Below are positions 29,501 through 38,369 of a DNA stretch of 64,000 nt, one piece after another (within the stretch, counting starts at the first letter, position 1; each line of letters starts with the position of its first letter). Source of the stretch: Prolixibacteraceae bacterium (GTDB lineage: Bacteria > Bacteroidota > Bacteroidia > Bacteroidales > Prolixibacteraceae); assembly GCA_019856515.1 (NCBI GenBank), contig CP082230.1, forward strand, positions 2,728,001-2,792,000, written 5' to 3'. Below the pieces are notes generated by a model. That model did not search any database, had not been told where the DNA came from, and was given only the letters and a program-made list of their open reading frames with translations. Both the position numbers and the translations under genes were made by a program.

Positions 29501-29677
29501 TCAGCTACTTTTGGTGTTTTGGCGAACAATCTATTGTATTTTGCACCAGGCTTCCCCGAACATTCGAACTTTGATCCAGAAGTAAACTCATTCGCTTCAG
29601 GAAATACACAAGGAATGTCATTTAATACTGCACCGTCTTTGAGAAGATTTTCATTTAATTTAAAATTCTCATTCTAA
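26513..29677 (+). CDS. SusC/RagA-type TonB-dependent outer-membrane transporter 2
   Basis: A 1054-residue SusC-like transporter with signal peptide ending in STSWAQS, a carboxypeptidase-D-like domain (GTVTDFDGNFQLKVPEG) and a plug with RIVIRGNSSFTGNNQP, LIVVDGIPF and VLKGAAASALYGSRASNGVI. It is a paralogue of the first SusC: the N-terminal third is alike, but the barrel has diverged, so it should take a different ligand. It shares the leader hairpin and start block with copy 1. The stop is 10 nt before the SusD 2 start codon. Confidence 0.97.
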   Translation: MNRVLLLMLCLFIGISTSWAQSRVLTGVVSSAEDGSSIPGASVVVDGTTVGTVTDFDGNFQLKVPEGAKKIKISYVGMKSQLLEIGDKRAFKVKLKVDAVVTEDVVVTAMGIKKSAKSLTYAVSEVGGDEVALKSEPDAIKGLQGKVAGVQISGSQSIAGSPTRIVIRGNSSFTGNNQPLIVVDGIPFSNDQDTGQRDASPVGLGVLASIDPNNIKSQTVLKGAAASALYGSRASNGVIIITTKSGASRSGQKFVTTVSSSYSVEKIASLPDFQNTYGNGADFKAANYWGSWGARFSDVDKLAFSDAWAKAYPDKYTTEMPYEPQPNNVENMLRNGSLWDNSVNITGGGEKTSMSLTISDSRQSSYIPESHFNRTSISLGVNAQLAKKFKVSTNFQYAYMDKRSPFEGNTGAFRYFLYTGRSWDTSLPYEGPNGENLYFKTTDNPQWSFRHNYGQEDQHRIVASVKPQWDITDYLTLSYQFSVNQLIRRTKNVTEVSSNVLDDKLGDLDMYDRFNREMEGTAMLNFRKNITDKFSLRVTLGQVFNVRNFNRLRAYGSPYIIPGIYQLNNIKDTTGKSRETEQRLASVFGEVSIGYNNYLTLSATSRMDWSSTLPKDNNNYLYPSLSASYVFSDALGLKSSLFNSGLIRASWAKVGSDAGVYDINQTYNVNYGNNGNVGGIRYTGFPFNGTSMMAPNYSVSDTNLKPEFTSEFEIGTNLEFFNSRIVLDAAYYSRSSTDQIMNVSIPDESGYYSYLTNVGEMTNKGVELSLDLTPIKSKDFSWSIFTVFSKNTNEVVKLIDGLTETNTRNLYSNGIHSYIKEGLPYGVFKGYGAARDDQGNILIDQKTGLMIKSKEESILGDPNPDYLVGITNTFRYKRLSLRAVVNATCGGEMYTTVVPQLLGRGVTKDTEDRERNHVIPGVIGDTNTGKPILDMNGNTIPNRIQVTSNSYYFDTGGMGSGAFDEFKVYDATVYRLSELSLSYNIPDAWVKALGFNSATFGVLANNLLYFAPGFPEHSNFDPEVNSFASGNTQGMSFNTAPSLRRFSFNLKFSF

Positions 29678-29687
29678 ATTGATTAAG

Positions 29688-31319
29688 ATGAAAAAAAGAT
29701 ATATCATAATGTTATTGACACTTCTACCATTGGTGGGGTGTCAAGATTGGCTTGATGTAAATACTGATCCCAATAAGCCAACTGATCCAAAAATAGAACT
29801 TTTATTACCTACTGTCGAAGTAAATCTATTTAATTCTACTGCAGGATATATGTCTGCGTCTATAGGGGGAGCAACGGGAACACTTGCCCATCATATGGTT
29901 AATAAGAGTATTAATGGTTATAATGTAGAGACAACTTCTCACTGTATTACACAGCCATGGTCATCTCTTTTTATGACTGAATTTAGTACATTAAATATCA
30001 TATTGGATAATGCAGAGTCGAACAATCAACTGCAATATAAAGGTGTTGCACAAACTTTAAAAGCTGTAACTTCGATCCTTGCCGTGGATATGTGGGGTGA
30101 TGTTCCTTTTGCAGAAGCGGGTTTAGCACCTAAAATAATGTATCCTAAATATGATAAGCAAAAAGAGATCTATGTATCATGTTTTAGCTTGTTAGATGAT
30201 GCTAAGAAGAATCTATTGGATAAGAAGACGGCAATTGTTCCTTCACTTGCACAGGGGGATGTGATATATGGTGGAGATGTTGATAAGTGGGTTAAATTTA
30301 TTAATTCATGGAAACTTCGTATGATCAATCAAATTAAAGGAACTGAATTGTTTGATACATATAAAGGTCAGTTAGATGCTTTGATTACTGAGAATAATTT
30401 TATTGATTCAGATAGTCAGTTCGAGTTAGTTTATGGTAAATCAATTACTCCCGAGAACAGAAACCCTATGTATGCTGCTGAATATGATGATGCAGAAGAT
30501 ACTGATTACTTTATTAGTCATTGGTTTTATCAAAGTATGCAAGGGGACAAAGGTTTTATCGGTTTTCTTGAGGGTATCACAGATCCAAGAGTTCCTTATT
30601 ATTTCTATAGACAATTTAAAGATAAAGGAAAAGAGGTTCCTTATTCAGTTGAGATGTATAAATTCCATACTTTCCAATTTGGTTATAAAGGAGAATATGA
30701 GTCTACCAATTTTAAGGGATTTACAACTTTAGGTGTTTATGTTTGTGGTGGAAAATACGATGATGGGACACTGAAAATGGCTAATAGTAAAGATAAAGAT
30801 TTAGATGGTTCAGGTGTTGTTCCTACAAGAATTTTTAATGAACATGATGTAGACTTTATTTTGGCAGAATTAGCTTTAAGTGGAAAAGCGACGGTCGATG
30901 CTAAAAGTTATTTAGAGAAGGGGATTAAGTCTGCTTTTAGTTACTGTAATAAGATGGCAGCATATGATGCGGATGTTCCATTAATAAAAGCGGATGTTTC
31001 AGATAAGTATGTAAAAGATATCTCAGATAAATATGTTGCAGCTTCTGATCAAGTAAAATTAGAAGTAGTTATGACAGAGAAATGGATTGCAGACTTTGGT
31101 AATAGTAACGAGTCGTATTGTGATCATAGAAGAACGGGATTTCCAAAGGTTTGGGATCCAGAATCAGATAGTTCAAAGGATACGTATGCGACCCATAAAT
31201 ATCCAAATGTATTACCATATTCGAACCGTAGTGTGATAAGCAATATCACAATCAAAGATAAAGGGTATGGCGCTCGTGATCTTTCACAAACATATTTATT
31301 CTGGAGTTTAAAAAAGTAA
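29688..31319 (+). CDS. SusD/RagB-like surface lipoprotein 2
   Basis: A 543-residue lipoprotein with lipobox LVGC (Cys18) and the N-terminal DWLDVNTDPNKPTDP motif, characteristic of the SusD-like branch often paired with peptide- or unknown-ligand SusC proteins (SusD-like_2). The C-terminus, FPKVWDPESD then LPYSNR, also fits that branch. The frame extends nine bases upstream to a TTG; the ATG at 29688 gives the signal peptide MKKRYIIMLL. It lies between SusC 2 and an accessory lipoprotein gene 6 nt downstream. Confidence 0.92.
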   Translation: MKKRYIIMLLTLLPLVGCQDWLDVNTDPNKPTDPKIELLLPTVEVNLFNSTAGYMSASIGGATGTLAHHMVNKSINGYNVETTSHCITQPWSSLFMTEFSTLNIILDNAESNNQLQYKGVAQTLKAVTSILAVDMWGDVPFAEAGLAPKIMYPKYDKQKEIYVSCFSLLDDAKKNLLDKKTAIVPSLAQGDVIYGGDVDKWVKFINSWKLRMINQIKGTELFDTYKGQLDALITENNFIDSDSQFELVYGKSITPENRNPMYAAEYDDAEDTDYFISHWFYQSMQGDKGFIGFLEGITDPRVPYYFYRQFKDKGKEVPYSVEMYKFHTFQFGYKGEYESTNFKGFTTLGVYVCGGKYDDGTLKMANSKDKDLDGSGVVPTRIFNEHDVDFILAELALSGKATVDAKSYLEKGIKSAFSYCNKMAAYDADVPLIKADVSDKYVKDISDKYVAASDQVKLEVVMTEKWIADFGNSNESYCDHRRTGFPKVWDPESDSSKDTYATHKYPNVLPYSNRSVISNITIKDKGYGARDLSQTYLFWSLKK

Positions 31320-31325
31320 TATAAT

Positions 31326-32333
31326 ATGAAAAAGATAATATTATCTCTGCTAGTAATTTTCTCTCTTTTCTCATGTGAAAGGGAGATTATAAATGATATT
31401 GACACAGAGCAGTATGCTACTTTCCCAAATTTCAAATTGCCTGAAGGTAAGACAACTGATATTGTTCTATCAAAATTGGATGATACAGTATTTGAATTAG
31501 ATGTAAACCTCATTAGCCGTTTTTCGGATTCATTTGAATCTTTAGATGTTGTAGCTGAGCTTAAAACAATGAAAGGTGCTGTACTAACTGAGGTGGTTAC
31601 AAGTTTAAAAACAATGCCAGGTAAGGTATCTTTCACATATAGTGATTTACAGGCTGCATTTGGAAGTGCTGTTGACAAAAAGAATCTTGCTGGTTCAACA
31701 CTAGTTGTGTATGCTGATAACATGAGATTTTCTTCGGGAACTATTGTTACTCGTTTTACAGAATATAAGATAATCGAGCAACAAGAAAAAGAGGATAAAG
31801 ATGGGAATAAGTTGCTTGATAAGGACGGAAAGCCTATTTTGAAAGATGTTGAAGTAATCAAAAGAATTGACAATTATTCGAATGATGTGATAGATTATGT
31901 GATCTTCAATCCAACAATTAGTTATTCAATTTTAGGTGATGTGAATGAAATAGAATCTGGAGATTACACTTTAGTTGGTTCTTATTTTGATGAAGGAACT
32001 AGTGCATGGGTTGATACTGATCCAGCAGAAGTGAAGATTGCAAAAGAGGGTAGAAAGATGACAATTACTGGTCGATATTTAGGAGGTATTGGCACATTAG
32101 TCGTACAGAAACATTTTGGAGCTTCTTTACCTATCGAAGGAGAATTGGTACTATATGATTTGGGACCTGTTTTTATTTATACATCATCTACAAGTGGGAA
32201 ATATAACCTGTATAGTCGTACTATTGTTGATTCAGAATATACGATGGATGGTAAATTTACTGGAGGTAAATTTACTTACACTTCTACCAATAAATATTTT
32301 GAAAAGCTAAAGTATACTTTTACAAAAAAATAA
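31326..32333 (+). CDS. SusE/F-position accessory lipoprotein
   Basis: A 335-residue lipoprotein (lipobox LFSC, Cys17) that starts 6 nt after SusD 2, so it is the third gene of that operon. No family was recognised with confidence. The pattern is a beta-rich N-terminal half, a charged loop with the repeat-like KEDKDGNKLLDKDGKP, and a C-terminal half with SGDYTLVGSYFD and LYDLGPVFIYTS. By position it should sit at the cell surface and help bind the operon's ligand, as SusE/SusF do, but sequence similarity to those is not evident. A terminator follows. Confidence 0.7.
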   Translation: MKKIILSLLVIFSLFSCEREIINDIDTEQYATFPNFKLPEGKTTDIVLSKLDDTVFELDVNLISRFSDSFESLDVVAELKTMKGAVLTEVVTSLKTMPGKVSFTYSDLQAAFGSAVDKKNLAGSTLVVYADNMRFSSGTIVTRFTEYKIIEQQEKEDKDGNKLLDKDGKPILKDVEVIKRIDNYSNDVIDYVIFNPTISYSILGDVNEIESGDYTLVGSYFDEGTSAWVDTDPAEVKIAKEGRKMTITGRYLGGIGTLVVQKHFGASLPIEGELVLYDLGPVFIYTSSTSGKYNLYSRTIVDSEYTMDGKFTGGKFTYTSTNKYFEKLKYTFTKK

Positions 32334-32407
32334 AGTGTTATTTTAAATTAGATAAGTCCTAAATAAGAGTTATGGAATTATTTAGTGATAAAATATAAAC
32401 ACTATAA

Positions 32408-32446
32408 GTAGCCTGCAAGTTCAAACTTGTGGGCTACATCTTTTTT
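32408..32446 (+). terminator. Terminator of SusCD operon 2
   Basis: A 13-bp stem with two non-Watson-Crick positions (GTAGCC at 32408-32413 pairing to 32432-32437) followed by a run of T (32441-32446). Confidence 0.85.
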
Positions 32447-32485
32447 ACTCACTTCTTTATTCCCCACATTCATCTGATGTAAATA

Positions 32486-32778
32486 CTAAGGTCTAAGCAT
32501 ATTATGTGAGAGATATGGTCTCATTTTATTATATGTTTCGATACTACTCTTTACAAGTCTTGCGGATACATTCCGGTTTCGTGCATGTTTTTCAAGTTCG
32601 AACTCATTCTTGATGATCCCATTTACTCTTTCTGGAATAGCATTCTCCTAAGGAGAATATGATTCACTCATACTTACTATCACCTTGTGTTTCTTTAGCA
32701 TTTTTTGATATTAATCACAGTAGTACTGGATTCCTAAATCAGATTGATGTATGAGTTCTGGATATGCAACAAAATATA
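32486..32778 (-). pseudogene. Relic of an IS3-family transposase (OrfB C-terminus)
   Basis: The minus strand reads HQSDLGIQYYCD, a stop, then KKHKVIVSMSESYSP, a stop, then ENAIPERVNGIIKNEFELEK. These are the second Asp and the Glu regions of an IS3-type DDE integrase. In-frame TAA (32711-32713) and TAG (32648-32650) and the missing N-terminal part show it is dead. It differs clearly from the adjacent IS3 copy, which begins exactly where the relic ends, so one element has inserted into another. Confidence 0.85.
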
Positions 32779-32854
32779 GGACATTTAATTAAGCTAAGTA
32801 CTCGCAATGATGTGTTTTATGCTATTTCTATATGATTAATTAAAGACAAAACAC

Positions 32855-33774
32855 TTATTTACAGATATTTAAATATTCTAAATAATCAGAGTTAATAACA
32901 TAAACTAAATAGGTTGATGTACTTACGTTTACATAGTTTATTTTTCCGAATTCAATAGGCGTCAGATACTCTAGTGTTGCATGTCTTCTCGGTCTATTAT
33001 ACCACACTTCAATAAATTCCACAATGTCCACTTTTGCCTGAAAATGTGAGTAATAGTATTTATGATCTATCATTTCAGATTTGATTATTTTAAAGAAACT
33101 TTCGGCTACCGCATTATCCCAGCAATTACCTTTACGGCTCATGCTTTGAATTATTCCATTCTTAACTAACTTTTCTCTAAACTCCTTCGCTGTATATTGT
33201 ACGCCTCTATCAGAGTGAAATATCATACCTGGCCTACTTTCACGATTTGTGTTAGCCATTTGCCAAGCTTTAATAATGGTGCATTCTGTAGTCATATTAC
33301 TGGACAGAGACCAACCTATTACTTTACGATCAAAAAGATCAATAACAGTAGTCAAATAAAGCCATCCTTGATCAGTTGGTATATAGGTAATATCGGAAAC
33401 CCAAACTTCCGATGGTCTAATTGGGTTAAAAGCTCTATTCAAATGGTTCTCGGATATCGAATTGGAATGATTTGAATCTGTCGTTTGGACTTTATATTTC
33501 TTATTTACAATGCTTTTGATAGACTCCTTCTTCATTATTCGCGCTACTCTATTTCTAGAGGTAACGACACCTAGGGCTTTTAATTCCGTCGCAATCTTGT
33601 GACTACCATAGCGAGCCTTTGATTCAGTATATATTTTACGTATACGAACCGTATCCTCTTCTAAAGCAACAGTTCTTGGGCTACCATCCCTTGATAACCC
33701 CAGCTATAAAAACCACTTCGGCTTACTTTTAAAATACCACACATATCCTCGACAGTAAATTCAGTCCTATACTT
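32855..33774 (-). pseudogene. IS3 OrfB integrase, frameshifted
   Basis: The rve-type catalytic domain is complete in one 226-residue frame: first Asp in WVSDITYI, second in IFHSDRGVQY, Glu in WDNAVAESFF. The N-terminal helix-turn-helix part (KYRTEFTVEDMCGILKVSRS) lies in another frame. They join near the four C at 33698-33701, where a change of two bases in one or one in the other direction would restore FYSWLSRDGSPRTVA-type sequence. Either a real mutation or a homopolymer error explains it. Confidence 0.8.
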
Positions 33775-33776
33775 TT

Positions 33777-34082
33777 TTATAAACTTAAATTTGTATTGTC
33801 GCTCTTGGAGAATATGCTCACTGCCTTTTTTAATATATCACATTCTATTTGTGTCTGGCGTATCTCTGCTTTTAGTTTTGCGATTTCTTCTTGTTCTACA
33901 GTCCGAACAGGATTACCATTTTCTTGAAAACTATTGCATTCATACTTCTTGTGCTCGCGAACCATTGTTACTTCAAGATCCATATCAGCGGCTACTGATT
34001 GTGCTGTTTTGCCACTAAAACACAAATTGACAACCATAATTTTAAATTCTTTGTCGTAACGTTTTCTTGTTTGCTTTCTCAT
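33777..34082 (-). CDS. IS3 OrfA, helix-turn-helix protein
   Basis: A 101-residue OrfA with the start MRKQTRKRYDKEFKIMVVNL, typical of the HTH_Tnp_1 family, and a C-terminal coiled-coil segment EIAKLKAEIRQTQIECDILKKA that in this family becomes part of the OrfAB transposase through frameshifting. It binds the IS ends. The AAAAAAG heptamer here lies just after the OrfA stop codon, so a standard minus-one frameshift cannot use it. Confidence 0.88.
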   Translation of the reverse strand: MRKQTRKRYDKEFKIMVVNLCFSGKTAQSVAADMDLEVTMVREHKKYECNSFQENGNPVRTVEQEEIAKLKAEIRQTQIECDILKKAVSIFSKSDNTNLSL

Positions 34083-34328
34083 AATCTAAAGATAAGGAGC
34101 TTAATTAAATGTCCGATCAAATGTAGTACATCCAATCCAAATATGAACGAGTGACCTTCTAATAGGTCTTCATTTTATGAACAAGCCCTTTCTTGTGTAT
34201 AGACTTAAGATATTCTACATTCATCTATTTTAGGTTATATAACATATCTTGTGATGGCGAGAAAGCAAACTAGTCTTATAGTTTTGTGTTGATAAGAAAT
34301 AATAGAACCATCCATTTGAAATTACTTT

Positions 34329-36092
34329 ATGCATTTGATTGACCGTATCTATCTATGGCAGAAGAAACATCTGTCGCCAAGAACTTTTCTATACCTTTTA
34401 AGTATTACAATTGGTATTGCTGCAGGATTGGCTGCTGTTGTTATTAAGACTTCTGTGGAGATGATGCATCATTTTGTCCTTTTTGCTTTTCCTACTGCGT
34501 TCCAAGAGTATCTTCGTTTTATCTTACCATCGATAGGACTTCTATTGGTAATTTTGTTTATTCGGTATATAAATAGAAAGCCTGTAGGTCACGGTATCCC
34601 TAGTGTACTATTTGCTATATCCCAAAGAGAAGGAAAGATCGATAGACATAACATGTACTCTTCTATTGTGACCAGTGCATTGACTGTAGGTTTTGGTGGT
34701 TCTGTTGGATTGGAGGGGCCCACGGTTGCTACAGGAGCAGCTATTGGTTCGAACCTAGCATCTAGTTTTCGGTTGACTTATAAACAGATGGTGATAATGC
34801 TTGGGTGTGCATGTGCGGGTGCTATGGCTGCAATCTTCAAAGCTCCAATTACAGCGATTGTTTTTGCTGTAGAGGTGATTATGATTGATCTTACTGCTCT
34901 TTCTCTTATCCCTTTAATCTTATCATCTGCAACAGCGGTATTGGTTTCATATTATTTTTTAGGAATGAAAGCTATCTATTTCGTTCCGATATCTCATGGA
35001 CTTGAATTAACCGATCTCCCATGGTATATTATTCTTGGGGTGGTGATGGGATTATGCACTGCATATTTTAATCGTATTTATCGGATGGTTGGGCATTGGT
35101 TTCAGGATATGGGGAGTATGACCAAGAAATGGTTATTTGGTGGCCTATCATTAGGCCTTATCATTGTATTATTCCCACCATTATTTGGTGAAGGCTATGA
35201 GGCTATTAATGGTTGTTTGAAAGGAGATTTTAGTTATCTGCATGACTATTTTTTAGTTGATATTGTAGCAAAGTGGAGGTATGGGATCTACATAATTATT
35301 TTATGTCTGGTTCTATTTAAGGTGTTTGCTACCTCTTTTACTTTTGGAGCCGGAGGAGTTGGTGGAATATTTGCACCTACACTGTTTATGGGAGCTCATG
35401 CAGGTATTTTATTTGGAATGATAGTTCAGGCATTGTGGTACCCTGAGATGGATCTAACAACTTATGCGCTGTTAGGTATGGCAGGTATGATTGCAGGAAC
35501 TTTGCACGGACCTTTGACAGGCGTTTTTCTAATTGCAGAGATTACTGGAGGCTATACATTGCTTGTTCCTTTGATGATTGTATCAGTCATCTCTTATATG
35601 GTTACCAAGCTATTCTTTAAAAATTCTGTTTATACATATCAGTTGGCAAATAGGAATGAATTGATGACTCATGATAGAAATCAAAATGCTCTTTCCATGA
35701 TGAGGATCTATGATATTTTAGAGACTGATTTCTTTGTTTTAGATGATAGTTCTAAATTAGGAGACTTGGTGAAAGGCGTCGAAGAGAGTCATCGAAACCT
35801 TTTCCCCATTGTTGATAAGTCAGGGAAACTTGTAGGGATGGTTAAGATGGATGATATTAGACATCTTATATTTAAACCTGAGAAATATGAAACTATCACA
35901 TTAAAAGAGCTAATGTATTATCCTGATTTTGTTTGTGAGCCAACATTGCCAATGCGTCAAATTGTAGACATGTTTAATAGTTCTGGTCGTTACAATATGG
36001 CTGTTATTGATAAAGATGGAAAATATCTTGGTTTTATTTCTAGAGCTAATGTATTCTCGGTATATCAGAAAATGTTGAATAAGATCATGTAG
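34329..36092 (+). CDS. ClC-family chloride transporter with CBS domains
   Basis: A 587-residue inner-membrane ClC protein. The anion-selectivity motifs are GHGIP (87-91, a variant of GSGIP), GGSVGLEGPTV (123-133, a variant of GREGP that keeps the gating Glu129) and GAGGVGGIFAPT (340-351). Retention of Glu129 fits a Cl-/H+ exchanger or channel with proton-linked gating. Residues about 462-585 form two CBS domains that usually sense adenine nucleotides. It is a single gene, convergent with the O-methyltransferase gene. Confidence 0.95.
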   Translation: MHLIDRIYLWQKKHLSPRTFLYLLSITIGIAAGLAAVVIKTSVEMMHHFVLFAFPTAFQEYLRFILPSIGLLLVILFIRYINRKPVGHGIPSVLFAISQREGKIDRHNMYSSIVTSALTVGFGGSVGLEGPTVATGAAIGSNLASSFRLTYKQMVIMLGCACAGAMAAIFKAPITAIVFAVEVIMIDLTALSLIPLILSSATAVLVSYYFLGMKAIYFVPISHGLELTDLPWYIILGVVMGLCTAYFNRIYRMVGHWFQDMGSMTKKWLFGGLSLGLIIVLFPPLFGEGYEAINGCLKGDFSYLHDYFLVDIVAKWRYGIYIIILCLVLFKVFATSFTFGAGGVGGIFAPTLFMGAHAGILFGMIVQALWYPEMDLTTYALLGMAGMIAGTLHGPLTGVFLIAEITGGYTLLVPLMIVSVISYMVTKLFFKNSVYTYQLANRNELMTHDRNQNALSMMRIYDILETDFFVLDDSSKLGDLVKGVEESHRNLFPIVDKSGKLVGMVKMDDIRHLIFKPEKYETITLKELMYYPDFVCEPTLPMRQIVDMFNSSGRYNMAVIDKDGKYLGFISRANVFSVYQKMLNKIM

Positions 36093-36150
36093 TAAAAGTA
36101 GAAGGGGAGTAGATTGAAAAGTACTCCCTGCTAAATATATTCGCATGCTC

Positions 36151-36182
36151 TATGGCTCATTTCATAATTCAATTGGTATTAT
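36151..36182. repeat. Short copy of the TAATACCAATT repeat
   Basis: In reverse orientation it reads TAATACCAATTGAATTATG and on to GAAATGAGCCATA, matching the first 31 nt of 18771-18895 and the fragment at 41801-41826. It overlaps the last bases of the O-methyltransferase gene. Confidence 0.6.
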
Positions 36183-36820
36183 CTCTTTCGTAACATTGTT
36201 ATCCCATCTCTAAGAGGTAGAATCGTAGTCTCTACCCTTGGGTCATTCTTTACGTAGTCATTAAAAGCTAGAATACCTTTGGTTTGTAAATCATTCTTCG
36301 AAATTGGCTCTACTACTTTTCCATCCCATAGGGTATTGTCTGCAAGAATGACTCCTCCGGGTCTTACTTTATCAATAACCAATTCATAATGCTCAACATA
36401 TCGTCGCTTATCTGCATCCATAAAGACTAAATCAAATGTTTCGTCTAGGTCAGGTATGATCGTTTCAGCATTTCCAATGTGTTGAATGATCGATTCCGAA
36501 AGGCCTGAAAGTTCAAAGTAACCATAAGCAAATTCTTCCAGTTCATCATTTATTTCTACGGTATGCAACTTTCCCTCGGCTTGAAGTCCTTTAGCCAAAC
36601 AAATAGCAGAGTACCCTGTAAATGTTCCAAGCTCTAATATGCGATTAGGCTGGATTAGTTTACTTAGGAAAGTGAGGATACTTCCTTGTAGGTGCCCCGA
36701 ACACATTCGTGAATATAATACATTCGCATGGGTATCTCTATCTAGTTTTGCTAAGATAGGATCTTCATTATCTATATGTCCTAAAATATATTGCTCTAAA
36801 TCTAGTGATGTATTATTCAT
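36179..36820 (-). CDS. Class I SAM-dependent O-methyltransferase
   Basis: A 213-residue methyltransferase of the caffeoyl-CoA/catechol O-methyltransferase-like family. Visible motifs are ILELGTFTGYSAICLA (SAM motif I), LHTVEIND, DLVFMDADKRRY (metal and SAM binding) and GGVILADNTLWDGKV. It should transfer a methyl group to a hydroxyl of a small aromatic compound or of a modified tRNA base (some bacterial members act as TrmR). The substrate is not evident. It starts 16 nt after the M16 gene, so they form an operon. Confidence 0.92.
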   Translation of the reverse strand: MNNTSLDLEQYILGHIDNEDPILAKLDRDTHANVLYSRMCSGHLQGSILTFLSKLIQPNRILELGTFTGYSAICLAKGLQAEGKLHTVEINDELEEFAYGYFELSGLSESIIQHIGNAETIIPDLDETFDLVFMDADKRRYVEHYELVIDKVRPGGVILADNTLWDGKVVEPISKNDLQTKGILAFNDYVKNDPRVETTILPLRDGITMLRKR

Positions 36821-36836
36821 TATTTCACTTCTAAAA

Positions 36837-38069
36837 TTATGACTCTTTGGATTGGTATGTAAGAATCGACATTTGATCTTCTATAAGACTCTGATTTGCT
36901 ACCTCAATAAGTTGTTCCGCAGTAATGCTTTGAATCTTTTGATGAATTTGCTCTAAAGAGGATAGTTGATTAAAAAACATAAAGCTTTTGGCCGCAGATA
37001 ACATAACTTCCTCACTATTTTCTTGTGAAACTGATATCTGTCCAAATAGCTGCTTTTTTGCTTTAGACAACTGAAGAGATCCCAATTTAGTATCTCTTAA
37101 TTTTTTCATCTCCTTAAAGATGAGATTTTGTGCTTTTTGAGCATTCTCAGGATCTGTTCCATAATAGATGGAGAGTAAACCTGTGTCAGAATAAGAGGTA
37201 AGTGTTGACTCAATATTGTAGGCCATACCATGCCTTTCTCTGATGGCAAGGTTCAAACGACTATTCATAGATGTCCCACCCATAATGTTGTTGAGAAGGA
37301 CCATTGAAGTACGATCTTTATTTCCCATTTCATGGGCAACAGTTCCAATCACCGTATGGTTTTGATAGGTCTCTTTATCAAGGATAAGTTGTTGGGGTTT
37401 AAAATCTGTGAAATGACTACGAGTGTGTTTACGCCTATTTTCAGGGATATCTTCAAAATAGAATTGTATTCGTCTCTTAAGTCGCTCAAATGGAATATTA
37501 CCAACGAAACACAATACTATTTCATCGGTGTTATAATTGTTACTCATGAAACGCTCAATGTCATTCTTATCATAGGTCATGATTTTCTCTGGCGTTCCTA
37601 ATATTTGTCTTCCAATAGGATGTCCTTTAAAGATGAGATCTTCGAAATCATCATATATTAGTTCAGAAGGACTGTCCAAATATGAATTGATCTCCTCGAT
37701 AATAACCTCTTTCTCTTTATCTATCTCGTGCTTAGGAAAAGTACTATTCTTGAGAATATCACTTAGTAATTCAATGGCTCTAGTATAGTCATCTTTTAAG
37801 AATGTCGCATAGATAGCCGTCTCTTCCTTCGTTGTGTAGGCGTTTAGATCTCCTCCAACATCTTCAAGACGACTAAGAATATGATATGCTTTTCTTTTTT
37901 TTGTTCCCTTAAATATGACATGTTCAATAAAATGGGCCATACCTATTTCGTCATCTGTCTCATCTCTTGATCCTGTATTGAGGACAACTCCGAAATGAGC
38001 AACCGTCGATTGAGAAGGTATATGTAGTAAACGTATGCCGTTGGCTAATGTAAAAGCGTTATATTGCAT
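36837..38069 (-). CDS. M16-family zinc peptidase
   Basis: A 410-residue M16B peptidase with the zinc motif HFIEH at 46-50 (MAHFIEHVIFKGTKKR) and the downstream NAYTTKEETAIYA segment with the third ligand. It resembles the YmxG/PqqL-like bacterial processing-peptidase type. The next gene, 16 nt on, encodes an O-methyltransferase; this pairing is common in Bacteroidota genomes but its meaning is unknown. No signal peptide is seen. Confidence 0.93.
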   Translation of the reverse strand: MQYNAFTLANGIRLLHIPSQSTVAHFGVVLNTGSRDETDDEIGMAHFIEHVIFKGTKKRKAYHILSRLEDVGGDLNAYTTKEETAIYATFLKDDYTRAIELLSDILKNSTFPKHEIDKEKEVIIEEINSYLDSPSELIYDDFEDLIFKGHPIGRQILGTPEKIMTYDKNDIERFMSNNYNTDEIVLCFVGNIPFERLKRRIQFYFEDIPENRRKHTRSHFTDFKPQQLILDKETYQNHTVIGTVAHEMGNKDRTSMVLLNNIMGGTSMNSRLNLAIRERHGMAYNIESTLTSYSDTGLLSIYYGTDPENAQKAQNLIFKEMKKLRDTKLGSLQLSKAKKQLFGQISVSQENSEEVMLSAAKSFMFFNQLSSLEQIHQKIQSITAEQLIEVANQSLIEDQMSILTYQSKES

Positions 38070-38369
38070 TTATTATGATTTTATCGAACTGCAAAAGTAG
38101 GATTTAATATTGTTACAATTAGCACTTTGAACTCCTTTTTTCATGATCGTGTGACTAAGATCTACATTCGAGGTAAAATGAAGGCTCTCCCTTTTCTATT
38201 TATCTACTCGTTATATGTTTGTTTTACTTAGTGCAACTCTTTGGTTATGTTTGTGTTATCTCACTAGATTGTCGCGATAAACACGAATTATACATCCAAT
38301 AATGAATCCCAACTTGGTTCACTATGGTTTTCCCCTTACTTGACAGTTGCTTTCCCCTGCTTTAATACC

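Larger units (their letters stand above)
32779..34114 (-). mobile_element. IS3-family insertion sequence, 1336 bp
   Basis: Perfect 17-bp terminal inverted repeats GGACATTTAATTAAGCT (32779-32795 and 34098-34114) bound two minus-strand frames in the usual orfA-orfB order. No matching target duplication is seen (flanks ATA and GAT), so one end may have been altered or the flanks rearranged. The orfB frame is broken, so the copy is probably inactive unless a functional copy acts in trans. Confidence 0.85.

Noticed and set aside
31124..31873. 249-codon minus-strand frame opposite the SusD 2 / lipoprotein junction
   Set aside because: It is antisense to two well-supported coding genes and has low-complexity content, so it is a shadow.
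33771..33779. AAAAAAG heptamer as a programmed IS3 frameshift site
   Set aside because: It lies after the OrfA stop codon in frame, so a minus-one shift there could not join OrfA to OrfB.
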